A DNA stretch of 64,000 nt. It comes from Prostheceraeus crozeri. Taxonomy: Eukaryota > Platyhelminthes > Polycladida > Euryleptidae. The translations under genes and the position numbers were made by a program. Of the stretch, positions 22,239 through 33,911 are shown piece by piece. The notes beneath the pieces were generated by a model. The model was not told the origin of the DNA, made no database searches, and was given only the letters and a program-made list of their open reading frames with translations. The DNA is taken from contig CAJQUW010005347.1 in the NCBI GenBank assembly GCA_907163375.1, positions 1 through 64,000 of the forward strand, given 5' to 3'. Every line of letters begins with the position of its first letter. Within the stretch, counting starts at the first letter, position 1.

Positions 22239-24041
22239 CAGGGTGAGTAAAAAAAACGATTTATTTTTAAATGGATATAAAACATGTTTGTTTTAGTGAT
22301 AGAAATTCGTTACAAGTTCAGATATTAAGCATATGTCTTCAATTTGACGAAGGAATCGTTCAAATTATGTATTGCTTAAGTAGATCTCAAAAATTATTAT
22401 TATTTTATCCTGCATGTAAATATTTACCCGAAATCAGTCCAAAGAAGACCGAAATATTCCCATTGATAGAGTTTCCCATAGTTATAAGACAAAAACGAAA
22501 GTTATTAAATATCACTCTAAACATGAAACTGAACTGTCAGAATGCATAAGAAAGGTATTTCATAATAAACGAATTGAATGTTAACCTTCAACTTGACCAC
22601 CGTCCAACTGAATGCACTCATTGCATCGCTCAACGAAAGACTCGTACGATGACTGAAACATTGTTGGGTTGAAAGTCCCCAGCTCATCTTCGATTCTTGT
22701 TCTCAATTGTTCCACGGTTCTTGGAGCCTGTCTGTAAACTTTATCTCGCAGAGCTCCCCATAAAAAGAAATCACAAACAGTGAGGTCCGGTGATCTTGGT
22801 GGCCATCGAACTGCTCCCTGTCTCCCGATCGACCTGTTTGGAAGATGCTCATCCAACAAAGACCGAGCGGTGAGACTGAAATGAGGCGCAGCTCCATCTT
22901 GTTGATAAAGTTTGTTGCGATTCGATCTTCTTCGAAAGTAAGGGATCACCTTTTCGCGAAGTACTGTGCAGTAGCGGTCACTATTCATAGTCTCAGAGCT
23001 GATGTCGTAAGCCAAGACGCCGGACGGACCAACCATGCACCATACCGTGACCGAGTGTCGGTCTTGCAGCTTTTCAATCTGCATGTGTGGGTTTTCAGTT
23101 GCCAAGAAGTGGAGATTATGAAGATTCACTATGCCGTTGACGTGAAGAACAGCTTCGTCGGAAAATATGATGTTCTTATAAAAGTCACTGTCACTCTCCT
23201 GATTACGACGTAACCATTGGCAAAATTCTAATCTTCCTTCACAGTCATCTTCGGATAAAGCTTGCACTTTTGTTGCCTTAAATGGATGAAGTCCATTTTC
23301 ATGAAGACAGCGGACAACACTTGACTGAGAGTTACCAGTTTCCGTAGCAATCTGTCTAGTCGATGCTGTCGGTTTATCTTCCAATCGTTGATTGATTTCT
23401 TGGAAACTGTCATCACCACTCGCGGTAACGGGTCTACCACTGCCTTCTCTCCTTTTATTGATGTCACCATATTCAAGGAAACGAGAAACCCATCGACGTA
23501 TTGTGGATTCAGGAGGAGCCTCTTCATCATATTCTTTCGCGTATCGTCTTCTGGCTTCTCTGGTGCATCATATTCTTTCGCGTATCGTCTTCTGGCTTCT
23601 CTGGTGTTTTCATAAGTGATAGCCCATGCAACAACCTTTGCTTTGCGTTCCATATTGATGAATGCAAATCGAGAAATGAAATATCATATGATGAATGCAA
23701 TATCATGCGTCGAGAAACAACTTACTTATTTAAATTTAGAAATGTATTATGTTGATTGATAGACAGTAAAATCATCTGTCTAATATTAGAAGTTAACACA
23801 GATATCTAACATAATTAGAAATTTTTAACAAATCTAGTTAGTACATAATTGAATTGAAGACATATGCTTAATATCTGAACACAGATATCTAACATAATTT
23901 GAAATTTTTAACAAATCTAGCTAATACATAATTGAATTGAAGACATATGCTTAATATCTGAACTTGTAGCGAATTTCTATCACTAAAACAAACATGTTTT
24001 ATATCCACTTAAAAATAAATCGTTTTTTTTTACTCACCCTA
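22239..24041 (-). mobile_element. Mariner-superfamily (DD41D) element with about 110-bp TIRs
   Basis: The left end is CAGGGTGAGTAAAAAAAACG and the right end is its inverse, starting TAGGGTGAG on the other strand. The inverted identity runs on for about 110 bp (through GATATAAAACATGTTTGTTT to CATATGCTTAATATCTGAAC). The TA duplication is at 22237-22238 and 24042-24043. Inside the right end an 86-bp stretch is tandemly duplicated (about 23790-23960). The two arms differ at only a few bases, so the insertion is fairly young. Confidence 0.9.
22581..23653 (-). pseudogene. DD41D mariner-like transposase, one duplication
   Basis: The minus-strand protein begins MERKAKVVAWAITYENTREA, with an N-terminal HTH region. 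A second HTH, TRQIATETGNSQSSVVRCLH, follows. The catalytic domain reads NIIFSDEAVLHVNG (first Asp), LYQQDGAAPHFS (second Asp) and WPPRSPDLTVCDFFLWG (third Asp). I count 41 residues between the second and third Asp, as in the DD41D (rosa-like) group. A 41-bp tandem duplication at about 23535-23616, encoding EARRRYAKEYD twice, breaks the frame. Otherwise the 268-codon C-terminal part is open and ends at 22581. A precise loss of one duplicate would restore the original frame. Confidence 0.88.
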
Positions 24042-24345
24042 TAACCCGAACGGTCATCTGACTGCAGATGCCCTGTAAATCCAGATGCCGATTTATACAG
24101 TATATGGCAAATAAGCCAGATAAGTTCGGCTTGAAGTTGTGTCTCTTAGTCGACACAGAGACTAAATATCTGTGCAACGGCTATCCTTACTTAGGTAGGG
24201 ATGAATCTCAAGACTCGAGTGGTAGTCAACCCACTGGTGTAGTTCTAAAATTGTACTAAACTTACGTTGGACTAGGATACAACGTAACTGTTGATAATTA
24301 TTTCACCAGTATCGATTTAGCCAAAAAATAATCAAATTTCTCTCA

Positions 24346-26259
24346 CAGGTGGCTCAAATCGAAAATAACTCAAAAAATATACCAAGCTTGAAACTTTGGG
24401 GATAGTATGCACCCATGATGAGTATTTGATGGTTAAAATATGACTAAATTCTGTCGTGTATTTTTAGAAAAAAATGCAAAAAAGCCGTTTTTTGCATACT
24501 ACTCATTAAAGTCATAACGTCATTATAATGCAAAAAATATACCACGCTTGAATAAAATTTTCATTTTATTGGCATGTTTTACACACTCCATATTAAAAAT
24601 TTCATTGAAATCTGTCGTGTAGTTGCTCCGCAAATTGCCCTTTTTTGATTGAATTTTTAATAATGTAGATGGTAGTAGTATATCTAGAATTTCATCAACT
24701 TAGAAAAATATACCCCACACTACATTCATGAAGTACATTCATGAAACTCTAATTAGGCCACATCTAAAAATTTGTGCATTTCTATCGTGTCGTTTATGAG
24801 AAAATTAAGATTTTATATTTTCAGTAGTAGTATGAGTAGTACATTCCCACCCAATAATGCATTAGTTCAAGAAAATATACCAGACTTGAAACTTCAGGAT
24901 TTGGATGCTAGAAGTCTCTATGATAAAATACTAAAATTACAAGAAGTTCTATCGTTGATATTTGTAGCATGATGCAAAACCTTTTGACGCTTTTTTGACT
25001 ATTTCTCTTTAAATTAACGTTGACTTGCTATACATCCATGAACAGTTCATGGTGAAGAGTCAAGTAAAACTGCAATAATTTTGCATAACCGTATGTAATA
25101 GTAGCATGCATTGATTTCATAATATGCATTACACCTAACCTAACTGACAATTTTTTTCATCAAGTCATTTAATTGAGCACGTATCATTGACATACTTTTG
25201 AAAATATTTATTTTCGCTTTCAAGTTCTCATCAGCTGATCGTCGTTTTGTTGTGTGTATCTCCAAATGTGAAAAAGGTAAGCATGACATTTTTTTAAACT
25301 ACGAGCTGCATGATATGGTAAAATATTTTTCCTCAAAATGCATGATATCTCCTTCCTATTACTTAAATCATGCAATTTCAAAATATGTTTGACCCGAGTT
25401 TTAAACTAACACATATTTTGAAATTGCATGATTTAAGTAATAGGATGGAGATATCATGCATATTGAGGAAAAATATTTTACCATATCATGAAAATTGCAG
25501 ATTGAGGTACAAATACATCAGTTCAGTGGTTAATGAAGGTCATCAATTAATTGACATTACATTGCGAGTGAAAACTTTCCGCCATTAATAGCATGTTTGA
25601 GTTTGAATTTTCCTGGTGCTCTCATCTTACAATTTTTGAAAAAAACTTAAGAATTGTACAAATGGGAACCGGGTACCCAGTTCTAATTACAGTAATTCTA
25701 TTCATAGTACGCTATGGTAGCGTCTATCAAGCTTGTAGTGTAAAAAATGTCATGCTTACCTTTTTCACATTCGGTATAAGTAAATATAAAATCTTAATTT
25801 TCTCATAAACGACACGATAGAAATGCACAAATTTTTAGATGTGGCCTAATTAGAGTTTCATGAATGTACTTCATGAATGTAGTGTGGGGTATATTTTTCT
25901 AAGTTGATGAAATTCTAGATATACTACTACCATCTACATTATTAAAAATTCAATCAAAAAAGGGCAATTTGCGGAGCAACTACACGACAGATTTCAATGA
26001 AATTTTTAATATGGAGTGTGTAAAGCATGCCAATAAAATGAAAATTTTATTCAAGCGTGGTATATTTTTTTGCATTATAATGACGTTATGACTTTAATGA
26101 GTAGTATGCAAAAAACGGCTTTTTTTGCATTTTTTTCTAAAATTACACGACAGAATTTAGTCATATTTTAACCATCAAATACTCATCATGGGTGCATACT
26201 ATCCCCAAAGTTTCAAGCTTGGTATATTTTTTGAGTTATTTTCGATTTGAGCCACCCTG
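24346..26259. mobile_element. 1.9-kb foldback element with about 475-bp TIRs
   Basis: The ends are CAGGTGGCTCAAATCG at the left and CGATTTGAGCCACCCTG at the right. The arms 24346-24819 and 25784-26259 are almost perfectly complementary. The flanks are CTCTCA and CTCTCT, a 5-6 bp duplication judged against the interrupted piggyBac frame. The centre contains two more nested inverted repeats (25260-25305 with 25738-25775, and 25309-25386 with 25412-25490). No transposase is present. A short open frame at 24832 (MSSTFPPNNALVQENIPDLK) could be the remains of one. Superfamily not determined. Confidence 0.85.
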
Positions 26260-26649
26260 CTCTCTTGGGAACGATGCGATGCGTAAGAACAGACGCGAGC
26301 TTCCTGATTAACTGAGCTAAAGAAAAATATTTTCATATGCATCAGCCTTCTTTTTTAATCATAGTATGTAAGAGCAAAGGAGTGTGTTTTTATATTAACA
26401 GACCTTTCCACTGATTGATCTAACTGCATCATTTTTCACCGTAAAACCAATGGTATATCCATTAGATGTGAAAGGTAAATCGTTGAGAAGTCCAGATATT
26501 GCTTCTGAAAAAAAAGAATCTTTGCAGATAATTGCGTTGGAATGATTCTCGTAGCCTCATCCTCCTAACAGGAGGCCGATCTGATAATCCTCTGCGACTA
26601 AACTTCAAAAGTTTAGAATACTTAATGACTGATTTCAATTTTTGAAAGA

Positions 26650-27112
26650 TAGAGAACGATGGACGGTGTGGATTTGATGGTCTACACAGATGGGTCGGTG
26701 GAGGAAGGGTTTGGGCTAGGTGGTGCAGCTGCGGTGACTAACTGTCGGGCCGGCTTTGCTTGCTACAGTAGACGTCAGGGCATGTACTCCTGCGGTGGTG
26801 GCGTCATCCTTTCAAGCTGAGGTGCGGGCTCTTCACGGGGCTGGAAGGGATTCGATAGACGAGGGGCTTGCAAGAGCCGGCGATCTGTGGGAAGAAGTTT
26901 GGGGTGGTATGGGAAGCGCATGTGGTTCTTGTGAGTTCCGCGGCACTGGGCTGTTGGGGAATGAATGGACTAGGCGAAGTGCATTGCTCGGAGGCGGTGG
27001 TAAAGCGGTTCTGGAAGATGAGGGAGCGGACAAGGAGTGGGTGTACGATCGGTGCCGGTCTCTGTACGAGGATGGGATTAACCAGGAGATAGAGACCCAG
27101 ATATCGGAATAG
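26650..27112 (+). pseudogene. GC-rich LINE-type RNase H fragment
   Basis: VDLMVYTDGSVEEGFGLGGA is the first motif of an RNase H domain (YTDGS). It is followed in another frame by VDVRACTPAVVASSFQAEVR (catalytic Glu), then WEAHVVLVSSAALGCWGMNG and FRGTGLLGNEWTRRSA (the HCGxxGNExAD motif in decayed form). Such C-terminal RNase H domains occur in I-group LINEs. Frames change at least twice. The segment to about 27230 is visibly GC-rich (many GGG/GGT runs) against the AT-rich surroundings. Confidence 0.65.
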
Positions 27113-27229
27113 AGTCGAGTAAGAAGGGTCGGGGATGTACAGGAGGGGTGGGGAAGTGGAGGAGGGGATGACGGGGTGGGTATGAGGGTCAGTTTGGACT
27201 GTTCTGAGGTGTTGATGGTTGGTTTTAAT

Positions 27230-27808
27230 GCGCTTTTTCTCTACTCCAGACTTCAGGAAGCGTTGGCATATTAGAGGTGGTGTAGGCGAGTGAAGCTACG
27301 ACATTCAGCCTTCGACATCAAGAACAGCAGCAGCACGAGCGTCTCGGGCAAACGTCATGTCCTGAAGCCAATTAATCACTTTTCTCGCTGCGGGTCAATC
27401 TGCAATTGCTGTAATGATGACTTTATGACTGCTACAAAACATCTCTGAAAAGCTTGGGTCTGACGCGTGTAGTTGACAGAGCTGGAAAAATTTCACTGAA
27501 ATTTTTTAATTCCAATTCCATAATAAGATTCAATTCCGATAATTGCATTTCGCGTATAGTGTATTATGTTAATGTATCCAACGTTTGTTCGTTTCAATCT
27601 AACCCACGTGCCCTTATCCTATCCTCGTTGTTCCTGTGTGCCGTTCCCTGCGTCGTTCCTATGTGCGTTTTCATGTTCATATTTCATATTTCTTATATAC
27701 ATGTATATAAGCAACCGGTCAGGCTACTCCATTTTCGTTTCGTAAACGAGATATTCAATATCTCGTGAAAAAGAGAAAAGAAAATTAACGGTCAGCAAAG
27801 AATCAAAC

Positions 27809-27850
<42 letters not shown>

Positions 27851-29860
27851 GAATAAATCTATTAATAAACTGACAAAAGAAATTCAGTGTGCGAATAACG
27901 TGATTGTTGATGAAAGAAAAAGCGACGATAAAAATGATATCATGAAAGCTGATTAATGGTCTATGTTAAAAAAGGAGATTAAAAAATCCGTGATAAGGAC
28001 GAAATGTGGTCGGGTGGAAAGCTATCGAGCAGAGATTAAAGGAAACTCTTTCAATTTTCAAAAGAAAGTGGTTTTATCGTCAAGTGTCAAAAATTTGTAT
28101 AAATTGGAAACGATGAGAAATTGAAACAACAACAACACATACGACATCTTCAGTAGCTGTTAGAAGAACTCCGTGATCTCGCGGTGTAACATAACTACAG
28201 AAGTAACAACTACAACTGCCTGCCAGCGAACAACACAGCAGCGTATGCGGCAACACATCAGCAAGTGCGATTGAAGATTGACGGTATAAGTGACACTGAT
28301 ATTCATGATACTTATGATATTATTTTGGTATAAGTGAGTCCGATCGAATTGAAGTGAATTCAACAGTAAGAAGTGAAATGCAAGTTTAAAGTTTTTCTTT
28401 TATCGTTGAGTATCGTATCTGTATAACTATCATAGAAATTGATAACAATAAAACCTCTAGAATGGAAATGAAGCTTCATGCAATACACAATAGTGGCACA
28501 TAAATCGCACGCATTTTCACTTAGATGCACCTGCCAACGTCTGTATCATTGGGTTAGAATCAGTCACATGTGTAATTCTAAGCTTTTCATTGGTCATTCA
28601 TGCCCCAACTTAGTTCCCCCGGCGGTGCCGCGACCTTGAGTCAATTTCCATTCTAGTCAACTTCAGTTAAACAATCTATTTCTATGATAACTATAGTCTT
28701 GAAAATTAATATTGTCAATTGTTGTGATTGGAAGTTGAATAATAGTTCATGTAATTTCCATTTTAATTGAATCACTAATTATTAGAATAACTTGTTGACA
28801 CAGTCTATATTGTTATTTGAACTGACAGGCTGCCCTTTAATGCAGAGTTAATTTTGCTATTTCCAAACCGATTGTTTTTCGTGCGTACAATAATTAAGTT
28901 AATTTCCAATTTTCGTGCTTATCCTATCAATAACTAAATTCAACAATTGCTTTATTTTGATTAATTATCTTACTTGACAAATAACTAAATAACAGATTGA
29001 ACAGAGATGATTGTCTTTTCGCTCTCTGCTTAATCGCTGAATTAACATTGTCCGGGGCTGTAGGCCCATCAAAGTCACAATTAACACCCTTTATTCAACA
29101 ATAGAATAAAGCTACTTCTGTCGATCTATCTCTCTCTTATCTCTGCGTGCAGTTAACACAACGGCCGAGTACTGTGATTTCAATGTTTGTACAAATAGAT
29201 TTATCACAGGTCTATCGAAAAAGTGGAATTGAGGTTTATCAAGGTCAATTCCAATTCCAATTCCGACTTTTCCAAATCTGGTAGTTGAAGCCAAAGTCAT
29301 TGCATTTCAAAGCGAGTTACCTTCACTGAAATTTTCATTGAGTGTTTCGTAGATTTGCAATCCCATTGATTTACATATTTCCGCCATTTCGTGAATCTGA
29401 AAATGAAGAATGATGTCAACGTAGTCATGTTGAATTATCGGCTTTTCGAATAATGTCAGGAGAAGAGCATTAAATTATACAACTGATGAAATTCTTAATA
29501 ATAAACAAATGAATATGAAGTCATCATGTGAAAGATGTGATCGTCTATAATTCAATGAACCCGATTTTACCCGGAGAGTGGACGCTTTCTCAAAGCTATA
29601 GTAGTTACAACACTAAATTTTTGGAATATAAAGATACTATATAAGTTTGATAAACAATTAGGCTCATGGAAACATGACAGGTTTGACCTTTGTTTCGCTG
29701 CGCTATTTTAAAATCGAGATTTTTGTCAACTTCTTGCACACTTGTAGACTTTTGTCAAAGTACAGTTGGAGTAATAATTATCATTTTCATTTACAGAATT
29801 CAATTGCTTGTTCAGAAACGTTTGGTGATGACACAGAATTAGACTGATTAACTTTTTCAA
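27230..29860. other. No recognisable gene
   Basis: About 2.6 kb. A (GA)n run is listed separately. Several open stretches on both strands show no known motif. At 29240-29270 a short ATTCCA repeat occurs. No tRNA-like or long inverted repeat was seen. Confidence 0.4.
27811..27848. repeat. (GA)n microsatellite
   Basis: About 18 consecutive GA repeats. Confidence 0.95.
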
Positions 29861-29861
29861 T

Positions 29862-31100
29862 TTACTGTAAATCCAGACTAATTTTTCCGATAGCAAATAC
29901 TGGAACATTAATAAGTGGACAAAAAGGAATTCCTTTTATCTCACAGAGATGAGTAAAAGTTGTGCTTGGCTTGCGGATTGCTGCAAATTCCATCAAAAGG
30001 CTTCGATTACCACGATCCTTCAGATTTGAAGAATTCAGATCACTGTGCACAAGTTTTCTCAATTTTTTGCAGAGTATTGGAACGTCCGAATACTCTGCGA
30101 ATACTCCGAATATTGGAACAATCCGATGATTTCCGCTCTTCTTTCAATTTTCGTGATGATTCTGCTACAAGTAAGAACACACGCCTGGCTTCCTTCTCTG
30201 CAAATCCATTGCTGAGTTGCACATCATTCAAATGACGAAGTTCTTGCCAATACACTCTGGAGAACAGACAGCTCGGGCACGCAACGAAAGTGAACTGATT
30301 ACCCCCACGTTTTTTGTAAATATAAATCTGTATCTGTAGTTATTCTATACACACCGAATACAACAGCGCATTCTCCCCTGTGGATAAAAATGTCCACGCA
30401 TGAAAAGCTGCCACTCTTCTCCATCTTCACAGTAAAATTGATCGTTGGACGGATCGAATTGAAAAACTCCACATAAAAGTAAGGTGACTGCAAATCACCC
30501 TTCCAGTGAATGAAAAATGTCGTCAATGTATCGTAAATACATTTCCAGCAAACATACATTCTTCTCCGCGGCTGGTGACTCCCCAACTTCTCCAAAAAAG
30601 TTGACATAGATGATCGCTATCACCACACTCTGACTGCATCCCATCGCCATGCCATCAGTAGCTTTGTGAACTCCATCACGATGTTGGAAATAGAAATCGA
30701 TATACAGAAACGAGTAGGTGACACGAGTTCACCGACTTTAAAATTGGTCCTTTCATTCAATAACACAGTGGCATTTCCTTTATCAGCTGAGTGAATCTTA
30801 ACTGTCCGATCTGCTCTCAAGGACTTGTTTATTGCTTGTCGTTCCGACGAAGATAAATTAACTCTCTTTTTCAAACCAGTGTTCGTGATGGGACGTGCCA
30901 CCTCCATGAACATCCAGAATTCCTGATCATCACTGCATCCGTAGGAGCACCCTCAACAGCCGATGTAATATCAGTCACGGGAACACGACCAGGGAAAACA
31001 GCAAATTTCAAACCTCTCTTGAGAAGACTCATTTCACATTGAGTGACTGTCCTGTCACTGAGGCTCACGACCATAGTCTATCACGATCAAACGAATCGCC
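29862..31100 (-). pseudogene. Penelope-like reverse transcriptase, decayed
   Basis: On the minus strand, VSLSDRTVTQCEMSLLKRGL and KFAVFPGRVPVTDI match the Penelope N-terminal LSxxxLTxxExxxLxKGLxF motif. INKSLRADRTVKIHSADKGN, then ATVLLNER, is the ADKGxxxV motif. DGMAMGCSQSVVIAIIYVNF is the G-x-S-P-V-I-A-N box, and LRYIDDIFHS is the catalytic YxDD. Next come FFNSIRPTINFTVKMEKSG and a decayed end, YRITTDTDLYLQ. The pieces are in several frames. Below 30260 a linker-like stretch (ELRHLNDVQLSNGF) continues, but no GIY-YIG domain is recognisable. Confidence 0.82.
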
Positions 31101-32239
31101 ATTTCTAATAGTATGCGAGAAAGTTGTCTAATTCGCTGTCTTCATCACCCGCAAATGCATCTACGTCCATGTAGTCATCACACAAATAACAGGGATATAC
31201 AGTGTACTTTAACCACTACTGATAATGACTTTGAACACGCATTGATAATTAATAAAGTTGTCAAGTCTTCACTAACAGTCCCCACGAGACATGTTTTGGC
31301 CTCATCAGTCGTGGGTGCAAGCATACCCTCTAGCCAGACGGTCACCGAACCATCTGTTGAGAGCATGAAAAGAAGACACTTTATTACTTTAGCAGAATAG
31401 CAGAATTTGGGATGTCAACATCTAATTTTAGGTGTCAACTGCGCTAATGAATCAAAGATGGGGATGAATGATCCGAACGCGGCATGAGTTATTCGGAAAA
31501 CAGAGTATCTTTTCCACAGATCTCTTTTTTCATTTAAACCGCTTTCTAGATGTGTAGGTGCTATGTAAGCGGGAGTTCGATTCGTTGTTATCAGCAACAT
31601 TACGCTATCTCAAATGACGAAAATAAACTCTCTCGAATTTGTATGAATTGCACATGCAAGACATGCAGCTACAGATAACTTGTTCAAAGGAGGTTGTTCA
31701 TAGACTACTTACAGTAAGTGGGCCTTTGTGTTACAAAGGATTTAATGGGAACTGATGATCATTGTGAGCACCATATCAGTCTTTCGCATGTTTTGCTTTT
31801 CGCTTCGTTGGATCATGCATTCAACACGACTATTCAAAGGACAGAGCAGAAATCAAAATTGTATTCCTCAATGCACCATTGAAATTTACATTACACAGAA
31901 TGTTAAATATCTAAAGTCCCATGGAATCACGATTCATGATTAGAATGAGATCAAAGATTTGAACAGCAGAATGAAAGCAATTCGAACAGGCAGAAGCGTG
32001 CTTCTTAGCACTAGAAATAGCATTGTCCTGCTCATTTTGCTCATAAGGAGGACATGAGAAACTGAAAAACTGCACATCCCTAGTATTTTGTTGTTAATTA
32101 GAGCCTCCAGGTATAAAATATAACAAACCTACTGACTCAACGGAAAAAGGCCACAATCAGTTACGATTTTTTTAATGATTGAAGTCAGTAATTGTGACGA
32201 TTCGGAAGACACTGCTACCCTTGTCAAGTGAAATAAAAT
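31101..32239. other. No firmly recognised feature
   Basis: Probably more retroelement debris. A plus-strand stretch at 31890-32080 (YLKSHGITIHD, then EIKDLNSRMKAIRTG) resembles the post-RT region of LINE tails, but too weakly to call. Confidence 0.3.
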
Positions 32240-32575
32240 GGAAAGAAGAAATCTGCAAAAAAGAATATGGACCGCTCCGGTGATTCGGAAAGCTGGAAAT
32301 TTTTGTCTGTACCTTATGTATTTTGTCTGGATGGTCCTAGTAACCACCATCTGGCTAGGCACTACGATTCCAAAGTCGTGTTCCGATTTTCTAACAGTAT
32401 TAAGTCTCAACTTATCCACAATAATTGCTTGAAGAGAACAAATGCTGTTTATCGTATTGATTGCAAAAGTTGTCCTAAACTTTATATACGTGTGTGAGAC
32501 AGGTCGTACGTTTGATGTTCTGTGTAGAGAACATAAAAGAGCTGTCCCAAATACAGGATTTCAGATTTGTTAAGT
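32240..32575 (+). pseudogene. Penelope-like GIY-YIG endonuclease fragment
   Basis: The plus-strand frame reads KFLSVPYVFCLDGPSNHHLA, then DSKVVFRFSNSIKSQLIH and AVYRIDCKSCPKLYIRV. After a frameshift it continues CETGRTFDVLCREHKRAVPN. This is the Penelope linker (VxFxxxNSIxxxL) and GIY-YIG motif (YxIxCxxCxxxYIGxTGR...REHxxA). It points in the opposite direction to the RT relic at 29862-31100, so it comes from a separate insertion or an inversion. Confidence 0.75.
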
Positions 32576-32710
32576 GAATCATAAGAATCAAGTGATATGA
32601 CGAATTTAATGCGTGCGTTGAATGAAGTTTGCTGATATTTCATTGGTTGTTTTCGTACTGCTGAATAGCGGACGCCTGACGACAGGGAAGAGGGTCAGCT
32701 GGTCGGCATA

Positions 32711-33891
32711 TTGTTGACAATCGATAGTTGTACTTTAAGGATCAGTAGCGCAGCGAACGCCGTATACTTTTCTCAATGCATCTCTGCGGAAGACAAGAGA
32801 CGACTCGTCAGAGCGTACAGGAATCTTGAGGACTACCTTGTTTTGGCTGATCAACTGGATATCAAACGATCAAGTGCAAGAAACATCGTTTCAAAAGCAA
32901 TGCGTATTGAAAATCCCGAGGACATTCAAGAGACTCGTAGAGGAGGTAGGCATCATGTCAAAGTTGATGCAGAGATGCGAGAAGTCATCTCCGAAGCGAT
33001 TGGTAGAAATCATGCAATCACCCTGAAACTTCTGAATTCAGATCTCAAAGAAAAACTTCCCCATAAGCCGTTTATCCATGAAAATTATCTGTTAACTGTT
33101 TGCAAAGGAATGTTTTACACATTGAAGAAACTCGAAGTATCTCCAGCCGAACGCAACAGAGATTACGTGAAGGAGAAGAGGAAAGAATATGCCCGGTGGT
33201 ATTTTGAGATTGTTATCATTTCACCACGAGTCATCTTCATTGACGAGGCTGGATATAATGTCTGGACGTAGAGAACACGGGCCGAGCTCTCATCGGGTAA
33301 TCTGCTGTAAGAATTATCAATGGACAACGGGACCAAAATGTGACTCTTATACTTGCTATTTCACCTCAAAATGGCATCGAGCATCATACATTCAATGTTG
33401 GAGGCACCACAGCAGACATTTTCAAGTCTTGTTTCGCTGATCTTTCTAGCAAGGTTGGTCTGAATAATCAGTGCATCTTCATCTTGGACAACGCACCTTG
33501 TCATCGATCTGTGGTCGCTTTATCGGATAATCATGCTGCTAAATTTTTACCTCCCTATTCACCAATGTTAACTCCGATTGAGCATTCTTTCTCCGCTTGG
33601 AAATGGTCAGTGAAAAATACGTTATCAGAACCGAGTGTGCAGACAAGCTTTTCAAGCAACAGTGGCGCATCTTCGCATCACATGAACTTAACTCAATGGA
33701 GACGACACCTTCTCATCAATTTCGGTGAGTCATCTTTGAATGTGATAGCTCAAGACAGATGCTTTAATTGGAACAATAACTGCATGTCGTACTTCGGTAA
33801 ATGTATGGCTCTTGAGGACATTTTGTGTTTAAATAAAGTCATGCTTATGTCACTGGAAAATGTCTTCTTAATGATAATACGACATCTGTGA
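32711..33891 (+). pseudogene. IS630/Tc1-like (DDE_3) transposase, copy 2
   Basis: The N-terminal half is open, with an HTH-like part (LVLADQLDIKRSSARNIVSK, then ETRRGGRHHVKVDAEMREVI) and YARWYFEIVIISPRVIFIDE (first Asp, about residue 178 of this frame). A TAG and a frameshift at about 33270-33300 follow. The remainder is again open: QRDQNVTLILAISPQNGIEH, CIFILDNAPCHRS (second Asp) and LPPYSPMLTPIEHSFSAWKW (final Glu). I count 30 residues between the second Asp and the Glu. It resembles the relic at 352-1390, but it has no intron at the equivalent point and belongs to a diverged lineage. No terminal repeats were found. Confidence 0.82.
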
Positions 33892-33911
33892 TACGATATC
33901 AATCAGACATA

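Larger units (their letters stand above)
21430..26600 (+). pseudogene. piggyBac transposase relic split by two insertions
   Basis: Segment 1 (to 22238) reads MDDIEHDHEILDQPAIDESA (acidic N-terminus), then RDGTTW, RRTGSDNWNISLGELENFVG and MTRDRFSDILRFFRFD. It stops at DIWNRFITNCKLVY, where a DD41D element is inserted. Segment 2 (24042-24345) resumes at RCRFIQYMANKPDKFGLKLC, then ETKYLCNGYPYLG and GYNVTVDNYFTSIDLAKK (second Asp). It is interrupted again by the 24346-26259 element. Segment 3 resumes at SLLGTMRCVRTD (the SLVGTxRxNR motif). The first Asp region is decayed and the third Asp is not identifiable. Segment 3 fades out by about 26500. No TTAA ends were found. Confidence 0.82.

Noticed and set aside
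26833-27033. Minus-strand proline/serine-rich frame
   Set aside because: It is the complement of the GC-rich RNase H fragment and has no independent support.
31755-31960. LINE tail on the plus strand
   Set aside because: Only a weak resemblance (YLKSHGITI and a basic stretch), without a catalytic or tail motif.
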